64,000 bases of DNA from positions 624,001 to 688,000 of the forward strand of contig JAOCPU010000007.1 of the NCBI GenBank assembly GCA_035772785.1, written 5' to 3'. Made by a program: the position numbers and the translations under genes. The notes under the pieces are model-generated. The model ran no database searches, was not told the origin of the DNA, and was given only the letters and a program-made list of their open reading frames with translations. Positions 1 to 9,510 of this stretch are shown piece after piece; positions within the stretch are counted from its first letter, which is position 1; every line of letters starts with the position of its first letter. The DNA comes from Phlebiopsis flavidoalba (lineage: Eukaryota; Basidiomycota; Agaricomycetes; Polyporales; Phanerochaetaceae).

Positions 1-1348
1 TGTAGATGAGAGTCGCTGACGCAGATCCCAATGGCGTCTGGTATCCACTTTGCAAACCTTGACTTGAGCCTCACGGCGACTCAGAGTTCGCTACTACTCG
101 CCCATACGACGCCCGAAAGTCGCCCGCGGCGTACTTAGCGTAAGTGACATGGGATTTTCTTGAGCGTTGCGGTCTGGCCATAAATCACATGTCAGAGTTG
201 TCTAGATGCACGCACTCGCACGTGAACTTGAATGCTGCGTAGTAGCACCTTACGAGGACTTATAAATATACTCAACGGCGGGAGTTGCATGCGCTGATCT
301 TAAAAAGGCAACCCGACATCAGCCGGCAACGTCCGCGTCATTTTGCCGCGGTTCCCCGTTCTACGGCCTGTCGGCTCATCTCATCATGAGTGTTTGCTCG
401 TCCTGACAACTATTTGCGACCTTATTCTGGGATTGAATGTGCGTGCACCAGTTCGCAAGCCGCTATACTGATCATGCCATTGCACGCGGTCTGACTAGAA
501 CAACTTTGACGTCTGCCTTACTGGTTGCCTGATGCACAGAGGAAGATATCACGGACCTACTAGATGCATCGGACGATGGAAAGGGGGACCTATTTTTCTC
601 GTACCTCCATATAAGGTTTGGCCAGATGAAACGGTAGCTGTATCGGCGGTTAATGTTCTGCGATCGCAAAGCCGCATTCGTGTGGTAGTTGGAAATCCAA
701 ACATGAGCACTAGGCAGTTTGTGCTCGCTCTGTTAGGAGCGTCTTATGGCTTCCCAGGGTGGTGCACCGCCCGCACAAAAAACATCCAGTCGTTCCTTTC
801 TGACTGGGCGGCCATGTCCTGAGACCTATACAGAATCATCACGCGCGCGCGCCGCTGCAGCGCCATACGCTCATCACACTGAAACAGTGAAGCATCTTCT
901 CAATATGAATGGCAACTCCATGCCGGATTTGCATCTCGGATGCCCGAGAGCGGCGGGAAAAAAGGCGGAAATCAAACTTCAAGGAGCTGAACAACTTTGC
1001 ATCCCGCACCAACCCACGTCGCTTTCTTGACGTCTTCTTCCATTACTTGATTTTTCTCTGTTGTGTTTTGCGCCTTATAACTCGCTTGGCCAACAATCCG
1101 ACGCTCTTTTCCGCGACAGGCGTGCCTCGTGAGTTTATTTCAATTGTATGACATGTAATTTATCACTGACGGGATGGCAAGCTACCATGCAATATAATTA
1201 GTATGTAAATCCTCCGACTTTCCAATGCGAAGGGATCCTGACGTGTTATTCAGTCTACCGGCTAATTATTGCAATCTCGCCGCTCGAGGTGCGCGCACAA
1301 AGTACTTGGTCGTCGCGCGACTGACCAGATAAAGTTCTTTATATTTGG
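1..1348. other. No recognised gene
   Basis: The short open frames here (for example around 530-820 and 746-1030) resemble no family I know and have no convincing splice structure. A TATA-like element (TATAAATA) lies near 260-268, but no gene start could be assigned to it. The last part probably holds the unresolved first exon and promoter of the DUF6533 gene that becomes readable at about 1349. Confidence 0.4.
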
Positions 1349-2781
1349 GACTATTGCGTGACATTTGGTGACGAGATACAGTACTTCTGGGGGCGAAAGA
1401 TCACACCAGCGACCGCCTTATTCATGATCAATCGATACGTCAATTTACTAATTACAATATTGGAACTCATGGAACAAGCCTCTCTTCAAACGACGAAGGT
1501 GCGCCATTATCTTCCCCATCTCGCGATGTCTACCTCTCATTCTCAAGGCCCAACGATTGTCTAGAGGTAAATACCACCTGTCGAAGCGCCTTGTAACATG
1601 AAAATGCTCAAGTTTTGACCTGTACTAGCTGTGATTGGACTGTACGAATATTGCAGACTTGCCTAGTTCTGGCACTGCTAATCGTCTCCGGTACGTCCCA
1701 CGCCACACTCGTCGAAGTTTGCCTGACCTTAATTTAATAGTCTTCGCCACGTTACGCGTTTACGCAATTTGGAATTGTAAACTGGAAGGTCGCTCTCCCA
1801 GTACTTCTTCTCTCCCTGGTTCCTCCGACACTCGCTATCGTAAGTCAAATTTCCAGAGACCTAGCGAGTACTTCTAAACCCCATGCCTTGGTACCTTGTA
1901 GTTAGTCGACTCCAGGCAAGACGTCGTGACTGCTCCTTTACCCTCGACGGGCTGTGCGGTCTACAACACCACGTCAATCCGCCCATCAGTCTATACCAAG
2001 TAAGTACACCCCTCCCATTACTCTCGTTGAGATAGCGAGTTTAACGTTTCTCGAAACGTAGAAGTGTGTTCTATTCTTTACACTCGCCGAGTGGGTACTG
2101 ATGTGTATGTAGTTATCATCGCGAATAGGGCCTTCACGGCAACATATGATGGAATTGTTTTTGCGCTGACAGCGATAAGGTCACTTCAACTTCGCAGCAG
2201 ACGCGCTTCGTCGATGATCGGAGATCGCCCAAGCATAATGTACCTTCTTCTCCGAGACGGTAAGGCATGCCAAATTTTAGTCTCCGGAGTGTGACTGAAT
2301 TAGTTCCTCCCCACCAGGTACCACCCACTTTTTGTAAGTGAGTATCATCATATGGTCGTGAGGTCTTACTGAAGAGCATAGTATCCTTTTTGGCCGTTAA
2401 CCTATCCCAAATTGTTGTGACCGCCCTTTACGCGGTACGTTTGCGCGTATTATATCTCAGAATAAATCTCAAGATGGAGCAGGGCAATAATTTCATATCA
2501 TATTTCGTCTCTCCGTGAGTGTACCAATGTCTTAGAACCTGCTTCTCTTACCAAACTGCACATTGTCGACGTGTTCTAGCATCACAGCTATTCTAACATC
2601 TCGCTTTCTCATCGACCTATGCTCTACAGCGTCTCAGAATGAGGGCTCGCGTTATGCAACGGAACAGGCGTCGGTCTACTTAACCTCTGAGATGCAAAGC
2701 ACCCAGTATCAAACGGTGAAGGGCACAGAAGCCTTTGCGAGTTCATTTGGTGGCCATGCGCTAGCCTCTAATCGCAACTAG
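1349..2781 (+). CDS. DUF6533 domain membrane protein (fragmented reading frame)
   Basis: This is a multi-exon gene of the basidiomycete DUF6533 family, multi-pass membrane proteins of unknown function. The first readable exon has the family hallmark FGDEIQYFWGRKIT followed by FLINRY-like MINRYVNLL. Next come a membrane segment with VFATLRVYAIWN (about 1737-1775) and, after a one-base frame shift, NWKVALPVLLLSLVPPTLAI. A loop with GCAVYNTTSIRPS (about 1950-1990) precedes the segment YDGIVFALTAIRSLQLRSR (about 2145-2205) and LLLRDG. The C-terminal exon holds ILTSRFLIDL, an Asn/Ser/Gln-rich tail and a stop at 2779-2781. The N-terminal exon was not found. Intron donors of GTAAGT type fit most joints. 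At least one frame break is needed, so it is either a decayed copy or an indel-affected sequence. Family assignment is from the motif order; function is unknown. Confidence 0.62.
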
Positions 2782-3102
2782 AAGCTTGGGTCTCTTGGGA
2801 AACGAGTTTCAGGCTATCAACGGAAAATGTTTGGGAAAAGGGAGCAGTTGGGCTGAGGCGAGGGGAGATAATCGTCGGTGATAGCTTGTGTATTGCTAGC
2901 AGCAAGAAGTCCGAGACTTTTCAGCGTCCATATAGAGTTCAATCTGCCAGATAACTGGCCTTAAACAGAGAGCTCATCAGCTCTTTCGTGATCACTGTAT
3001 TTTCTACCTTTGCCTAGGTTTCGAATTTGCGTTGGATTACTGTCTCAAATGGAGAATTGGCATCGAACAGATTATGATAAATAATGAGGCAGCGATCGAT
3101 AT

Positions 3103-3175
3103 AGCAACTTGGCGCAGGGGTAGCGCGCGGGGCTCATAACCCCGAGGTCGCTGGATCGAAACCAGCAGTTTGCTA
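3103..3175 (+). tRNA. tRNA-Met (initiator type, anticodon CAT)
   Basis: The sequence folds as a cloverleaf with the anticodon arm CGGGG-CTCATAA-CCCCG and T arm GCTGG-ATCGAAA-CCAGC. The ATCGAAA T-loop (A54, A60 type), the TGGCGCAG...AGCGCGC D arm and an A1:U72 closing pair are hallmarks of fungal initiator tRNA rather than elongator tRNA-Met. The acceptor stem is imperfect: the 3' side is one base longer than expected and one C:T mismatch remains. This could be a sequencing indel or slight decay. No intron is present. T runs downstream can end Pol III transcription. Confidence 0.85.
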
Positions 3176-3192
3176 ACCTCTTGTTTTGCTCG

Positions 3193-3199
3193 TTTTTTT
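3193..3199 (+). terminator. Pol III T-run after tRNA-Met
   Basis: Seven consecutive T residues lie 18 bases after the tRNA. A shorter T4 at 3184-3187 comes first and may already suffice. Confidence 0.5.
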
Positions 3200-3384
3200 A
3201 CCTCACAGCGCACACCACGAAAACGGCTTGAGATAGACATGGCTCAAGCTTCAAATATTTAACACAAGGACACCAGCCCAGCTCCCAATTATCTCGATGC
3301 ATACCAGCGATGCGCTGAGGTTACCTAGTCATGAACCAACGCGGACATTTGTTTGCTACCCTACGCATATGAACGTAACTTCTA

Positions 3385-4306
3385 CTAAGCATTACTAGCC
3401 TCTTTGACTACCTCTGCAGCCATCTCCCCAAGGATATCAAACCTCCAATTATACTTCGCGGGGGTGCCCTTACTCATCACTGCCCCCGGCCGTGCGATGT
3501 AGACACTCTTGAGGCCCAGCTGGTTTGCCGGAGCATGATCATGCGTGAGCGACGCAGCAACGATCAACACTTCCTCAGGCTTGATGCAGAACTGCTCGTC
3601 AAGCTTCCCCAGCGCATACTTGAAGTTGGCAGGGTCAGGCTTGTAGGACCCGATGTCTTGAGCGGTGTATACCGCGTCAAAGGTAAATTGGTTGTTTTAG
3701 GATCGGAATGCTCGAGGATTGCGCGGGTGCCGGAGAAGGAGATTTGGTCGACATTAGAAAGGACAGCAAGCTTGAAGTGTTTAGAGAGTGTCGCAAGGGC
3801 AGCGATAGTATCAGGGAAGACTGGCCATTTGGGGATACTCTTTCCGAAAGCGATGTCAGCTTCCGTTAGGCCCAGAGGTGGTAGGATCATCTGCAGAAGC
3901 AGATGTACCCGCTCTGGTGAGCTGTTCGGAGCCTCCTACAGAGACTACGGGTACAGCAGGTACACCCGCATCAGGGAGTGACGGCTTGTTCGTCAATCGG
4001 CGCGCCAACTCCGCATGTACGTGGGCGAGTATGTCACTGTAGAGCATGGTGGGATATTTACTTTGTAGGTCCGCTTCGACACCCTCGAAAGCAAGCAATG
4101 TATCTTTCTTGGATTTGGCGAGCGGCGATTCCAATTGTTCCAACATCGGCTTGAGGCCTTCAAAAATACCGGTTTCCCAGTCCTCGTAGGATGATACAGT
4201 TGAGTCAGGGGTTTAGATAAAAGCTTTTCGTACAAGTACTTACCACAAGTGTTGCATAGACATCGAAGATAAGAGCCTTGAACTGAGTGAGTCGTAAGTC
4301 GGACAT
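3385..4306 (-). CDS. Haloacid dehalogenase type II (HAD superfamily hydrolase)
   Basis: This is a cytosolic HAD hydrolase of the 2-haloacid dehalogenase (type II) family common in fungi; its real substrate is unknown. Translation starts at MSDLRL (4304-4306). Exon 1 carries motif I, ALIFDVYATLV, with the nucleophile Asp, and ends at 4244. An intron follows, and exon 2 begins at 4182 with DWETGIFEGLKPML. Motif II is AVLSNVD, the motif III Lys lies in GSYKPDPANFKYALGKL, and the C-terminal acidic/His motif is VAASLTHDHAPANQLG. The end is EMAAEVVKEASNA and a stop at 3385-3387. Two one-base frame breaks are needed, near 3875 and near 3705. All catalytic residues are otherwise present, so I favour sequence errors over a true pseudogene. 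The usual DVYGTLV is DVYATLV here. Confidence 0.85.
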
Positions 4307-5089
4307 ACTAAGTAGCCTCCAGCCTAGCCGAACAAGTATGAGTTTATGTGAGGGAGCGGAAACTACATCGAGACGGATATAACGTGTCAAACTCACTTTT
4401 CAGAATGTATATGGCGGAGCACTGATCGTGTCGTTTGCTTTGAGCTTTGTTTATGTACTTGGCGATATCGATCGCGTCTAACAAGCCATGACTCTGACTG
4501 CCCGGTGCCGCGTGACGTCAAATGTCGCACATCCTGGGGGGAGACCATGAGCGCTTGTGGGGGCTCATGAGACAGTTGAGAGATTCTGTCTCACTGAGAT
4601 GTACGAGATATCTCATGGGAGCGTGCTGAGACTCCTGAGAGGCCTTTGGCTCGAGGGCCTTTGAGAGCCTCTGAGACTCGCCCTGACACCATCTCGACGC
4701 CCCAAGAGACATCGGCTATGGGCGTTTATTACGTTGAGACGTCATTGAGACGGTCTTTCCCGTGAGCCCGTGGGGAAATTTGCGACAGTCACACATAAAC
4801 ACAGAAGAATGAGCGCATCAATCCCGCCATCAGGTTGACTTTGGGCATAGTATCGCATCACTGACGCCAGACGCCACAACTCTCTTAGATCCCGATCCAT
4901 GCGCGATCGGATTTCCACGTGCACCGCTTCATTTACCACAACCACAAGCACTGAGCACTGGGTCTCGCGACAACCGACGAGCACTCGAATTAAATCGAAC
5001 ACAAAATTGGGTATCCTGCCTATAGTAGCTGATACTTGCACTGAGGGCTCGTTAGAACTTGTATACTCACGTACTCGTCACACACCACC
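4307..5089. promoter_or_regulatory. Divergent intergenic region between HAD and SIN1 genes
   Basis: No gene is seen. The stretch 4540-4745 is unusual: it is dense in GAGA/CTGAGA-type words (many copies of GAGAC, TGAGA and CTCATGAG), a short imperfect simple repeat lying between two divergently transcribed starts. It probably holds both promoters. Confidence 0.45.
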
Positions 5090-8000
5090 ATGTCCTTGAT
5101 CAGTGACCCAGAGTAAGCAATTCATCCCACTCACCCGCAAAGCGGTTAGCAGTCGTCTCACTCCTCGAAGTTTTCTCATCCATAGTATTCGTCTTCAATA
5201 CCTTCGCAATGTCGAGGATCCGTATGGGCCGCGTCTCATATCGCTGGACCCATCATATCGCTCCAACCCGTACGTGGTAGACGCAGGGCTCGCGGACGCG
5301 GAGCGGTGGCCCGAGCTTGCGATGCCTTCAAGTCCTGCACCAAGTGACGACGAATCCAACCCGCCACGGCCCAGACCGGGCGCAGGGCCCTTCTGGGTGC
5401 CACGGGCTTGAAGTACACGACAACAATCCTGGGACCAACGCGGACAGGCGCACTTGGGCTGCGTGTCTCTGGCAAGCGTGCTTCGTTGTCTGCATCACGA
5501 CGGCAATCTGTACGACGGTCTGTGTCTCAACCCCCCGTCCTGCAAGAGACATCAGAGAAAGACGAGGCGGACGCGACGCCGACGCTTCCCTCGTCTGCGT
5601 CCCCACGTAAGACGGATACCGGTAGGCTCATCGCAGAGGTAGAGATCAAGGTCGATGAGGCGTCGCCGGTGGATATGGAGCCCGGACCTGGAGTCGGGCT
5701 ACCGTCTTCCTCGTCAGCGTCGACTACACCCGCCGCAAGCGCGAGTACAAGCGCCAACCCTCCACCGCCGCCCGCGAACATCCCCATTCCATTCATACCC
5801 AAGTTTCGGGGTGCAGCCGAGATGGAAGCGCGAAGACAGTTACGAATGCGGAATCGTGTTCCACCCGGGGGTGCGCCGAGAGCTCAAGTGTCCGCCCCTG
5901 CGTATCTGGATCCGGAGATGTCGTCTTCGTCTTCGTCGTCGGCACTTTCTATCTCTGACGTTGAAGACCATGTTATTCCCGAAGGAGATGAAGTAGCCGA
6001 CATCCGACTCTGATGATCTAGATGACGAAGACAACGTTGGTGGTGCCGCCGTGGACATCATGGGCGACGATATGTTTGATCCGTTAGTCCTGTGCTCATT
6101 CCGCAAGGATTGATTTGATACTGACAAATTACTTTGCAGAGAATTTTGCAGGTAGCCGTGGCACTATGCTTGATGATATGTCTGATGGCATATCAATCAT
6201 GTCGGGCTCACAGTCCATGACATCTGCCTCAGATTTCTCAATAACACACTCATCGTTACCCCACATCAGCAGCGTTTTCGCAATAACAGCAGTCGCCTGA
6301 GCCCAGTACGCGAGAGCCACACAAATGAAGAAAAGTCGACAGAAGTAACACCTGAACGTGCCTTCGAACATAACGTCGACTCCTATTTTGAGATGGTCAC
6401 CCCGCCACCGCCATCTGACAAGGGTGCACGAGACAATGCAGGCAGGCAGCCGCACCTCACAATCCCTCTAGCATCCGCCGCCCCAGCCCTACACTCTCCC
6501 TCTAGCAGTAGCCTCTTCACACGCCGCCCCGTCCAGCCCGCAAAACCCGGCAAGTCCGCGCTCACGGCAATGCTAGCGTCTGAGAACGACGAAGAGTCTG
6601 AGAACCCATTCGCAGAGTTTTACAGCGCCATTTCTGGACGTTCCGAACCGGATAGCATGAGCGTACAGGTGTTCTTCCCGCATGCGATAAAGCCAGCCAA
6701 CGAGGCTATGAAGCTGAACGTCAGGAGGGATGCAAGCATGGAAGAGGTTCTCGGGTTTGCACTGTGGTCCTATTGGGAGGAAGGTTGGCTGCCGAAAATC
6801 GACGAGGGCTTGAACGGGGAAGAGGATCCGAAGTGGGGCACGGTGTGTTCTGCGCTTGGGTGGATTATGAGGATCGCAGAGGATGACGGAGAGGTTGATG
6901 AAGATTATCCTAGTGGGTGTCAATGACTATTGCTTTGTGTCGCGCTGAAGGTTTGCAGTACCGGACCGTACACTCAAGGTTCCGAAATTCGCCATGAGCG
7001 CATTTTGCGGTACTGAAAGCGAATGAGCATCAAAGTATGTTTTCTGTCCAAACGCGCCCCTTTTTGATTCTTAGACCCTCCGACAGTACAGCAAAACAAG
7101 ATCACCGAATCCAAGATCCAACGTCGCCGCTCGCGCATCGTCCTGAAGAAGAAGAAATCTGCCGAGCTTTTGAAGAGCAGCGGTCCGGTCATTGGCGGAC
7201 TTGCCCTTCCCGAGCAAAATGTCCTCGGCATGAGTGCCAGTACCGGTCCTGCGTCGATGCTAGGCTCGTCACTTGGGCTGTTCCCAAGCTCGTTTTGGAC
7301 CGTCGTCCATGCAAGGGCCCGCCACAGTTCTTGCGAATCCGCATTGCGGATATGGCGGATGCCGGACACGTGTCGACCACCATCCAAGGCGTGTGCGTAT
7401 ATCCGCTGTTTTTGTCTCATAGACCATTCATTGAAGGGTGCAAAAACAGACACGGCGGCATGTACATGGCCGAAGTACTCGACGCAGTGTGCTTGAAGCG
7501 CAAACTGAGCAACCCCAAAGAATACGCGCTCGTGCTTGACCTCAAGCCTGTCAAGTTGTTCATCCCATTGGACAGAACAGTCAAGAGTTTGCAGGGCAAA
7601 CGTGACTTGATGCTCATTAAGAAGAGCATGTTGCAGACTTATGGTGTCGATATGGGTAAGAGGATCACAGGGAGGTCGTCGGATCCGAACGGTAAGTGAA
7701 TGCTCCTGTGGGGTTATGTGGCTAGTTTTTGACAATGAAAACCGTAGCATCAATCTTCAAGAGGGCGACAGAGGCAACAGCAGCAAGCAGCTGTGCTCGA
7801 TTATACCACTGCTTACAAGGTCAGCTTCCAGGATGATCATGTTGTGTTGAGACTGATACTCACGTAAACCCTTTACAGCGCTTTACTGTGTATCGTAAAG
7901 TGCCCATGCTTGTCACACGCAGTGCCCGACTGTTTAGCTATTGACGGTGGATATATTCACGTACGATGCATAATGACAATGTCCGGGTTCTACACTGACT

Positions 8001-8345
8001 GTTGAGCTTGCGTAGATCATGCCTCAAGCCAACAAAGCCAAGAACGTATTCGAAAGTGGCAAAACGGCGTCCTATGACATCAAGAGTATCGTGACTGTCC
8101 AGCAGTCCGGAAAGAATAGTTCGACCTTCAAGCTTGTTGTACCGCGGGACGCCGAGAGGAACAAGCGGTACGAGTTCGAGGCAGAGAACCCAAAGATGGC
8201 TGGTATGTAGTTGAATGTCAGATGAGTCGATGTCGTGCTGACTTGCTCTCCAGCCGAGATTGTGCAGACGATCAAGGGCTTGAAGCAACAGCTGGAGAAG
8301 TCTGGAACTAATAAGCAATCCAGGAGGAGCCGTCACGTCGCATGA
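5090..8345 (+). CDS. SIN1: TORC2 subunit SIN1/AVO1-like (CRIM, Ras-binding-like and PH domains)
   Basis: SIN1/Avo1 is the TORC2 subunit that recruits AGC-kinase substrates through its CRIM domain and binds membrane lipid through its PH domain. The start is ATG 5090 (MSLISDPE), followed by an intron with donor GTAAGC. The N-terminal half is Ser/Pro/acidic low complexity with the family block IPFIPKFRG (about 5785). The CRIM domain (about 6650-7030) reads FFPHAIKPANEAMKLNV, EVLGFALWSYWEEGWLP and GWIMRIAEDDGEVDEDYP, continuing after an intron into RTLKVPKFAMSAF. A middle domain (about 7330-7700) has FLRIRIADM and MYMAEVLDAVCLKRKL. The PH domain (about 7880-8300) contains NVFESGKTASYDIKSIV and RYEFEAENPKMA. 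One-base frame breaks occur near 5400, 6000, 7010 (T run), 7290 and 7940 (T run), while domain order is complete. Because the gene is normally essential, these look like indel errors. Confidence 0.9.
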
Positions 8346-8553
8346 GAACATATGCGAGTCTGTCCGCATAAACACCCATCTTCAACATGTCACGCACTGT
8401 ATTTTCACGCCAATGGAATGGATAATCTGGTTCAATGAGTCCGAGTGTGTAGAATGAGATGAAAACATTATATGATCTCTGCATAGACGGTCAGCGAACA
8501 ACCGGAAAACAAGGTTGATGTACTCACAATACGCGAGCAAACCCGGAAATGCT

Positions 8554-9018
8554 CTACATAGCTCTGCAAATGACCTCTCCATTGAGACCGAGCTGTACCG
8601 CCTCTCTCGCCTCCAACCACTCATGCTCCTTGTTGTCCGTCCTCACCACTGCAATCTCACCCATTCGGAGCGGCTTTTGACTCTGCACTCTCCGTCCACT
8701 ACACAGCAACATGATCTCCTTCGGCGTCATGTATATCTTCTTGCTCGGCTTGCTGATGAGTGACATACTCGTCAAGACTGGCCGGTCTTCACGGTACTTC
8801 AGGTCTGCCCATATCCGCCGCTGAGCGTCGCCAACCTCGTGGAACTGTTGTGGTGACGCCTGAGCGGTGGTGCCTCGCGTCACGCTTTGCACGAAGCCGG
8901 TACGGAGGAGCACAGAGAGGATGGCAAGATTTTGAGTCGTGTGCGGCACGCATATCGACTTGTGCCGTGCACGGAACGCATTTTGGATGTGGGAGCAGAG
9001 GTGGAAAGGGAGAACCAT
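8554..9018 (-). CDS. MRPS8: Mitochondrial small ribosomal subunit protein uS8m
   Basis: This 154-residue protein is the mitochondrial form of ribosomal protein S8, an early assembly protein contacting the central domain of small-subunit rRNA. It is one open frame without introns from ATG 9016-9018. The start MVLPFHLCSHIQNAFRARHK matches the family N-terminus. The conserved core includes NLAILSVLLRTGFV, LKYREDRPVLTSMSLISKPS and, near the C-terminus, GEIAVVRTDNKEHEWLEARE ending in GEVICRAM. The length fits fungal mitochondrial S8. It is one of the few genes here with an intact frame. It diverges from a small gene starting only 58 bases away. Confidence 0.9.
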   Translation of the reverse strand: MVLPFHLCSHIQNAFRARHKSICVPHTTQNLAILSVLLRTGFVQSVTRGTTAQASPQQFHEVGDAQRRIWADLKYREDRPVLTSMSLISKPSKKIYMTPKEIMLLCSGRRVQSQKPLRMGEIAVVRTDNKEHEWLEAREAVQLGLNGEVICRAM

Positions 9019-9076
9019 GGCGTGCTGTTTCTGGGTTTATTGTCAGTCAATCAAGTGTTCAAATGTAGCTTACAAG
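9019..9076. promoter_or_regulatory. Compact bidirectional promoter
   Basis: These 58 bases separate the start of uS8m (minus strand) from the start of the small charged protein (plus strand), so they must hold both 5' leaders or promoters. No TATA box is visible. Confidence 0.35.
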
Positions 9077-9303
9077 ATGATCCTGACCGACGAGGACCCG
9101 ACCTGGAGGGTATGAGCGAGTGAGTTTTGAGACTCTGAAGCCGAGCTGGACCAAGTCCGAGAACGAGCGGAAGCGCGCGACTAGAGTTCCGCCACGTGGG
9201 AAAGAGCGCTCGCAGGCGCGAAGACATCGAGCGACTTGTGGCGGCGCCCGAGGACAAGAACTGGGTCTCGAGGATAATCTACCGGCAGCAGCTAGCTTGT
9301 TAA
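9077..9303 (+). CDS. Small charged, helix-rich protein (unrecognised)
   Basis: I do not recognise the family. The reading begins MILTDEDPTWR (ATG 9077). After a short break or tiny intron with donor GTATGA it continues ELDQVRERAEAR. With one base shift it goes on as LEFRHVGKSARRREDIERLV and APEDKNWVSRIIYRQQ to a stop at 9301-9303. The total is about 65-70 residues, mostly Arg/Glu and predicted helical (coiled-coil-like). Coherence across the shift and the close divergent pairing with a mitochondrial ribosomal gene suggest a real small protein, perhaps mitochondrial, but this is inference. Confidence 0.4.
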
Positions 9304-9510
9304 ACATCAATTATGAAGGACATAGGAAAGAGTATGGGCTGTATGTAGTCGCGTAAAAATATTGCTACATACGGGTAAACTAGTCTGTGAAAAATCCAAG
9401 AAACAAGGGAATCTAGCTTGAAATTGAAATAAGCGAAGGCGACAGTCCAACCAACGGATAACGCAGCCGGGCATACATAAGTCGTTAATCATAAGTCATT
9501 AGAGTCATTT

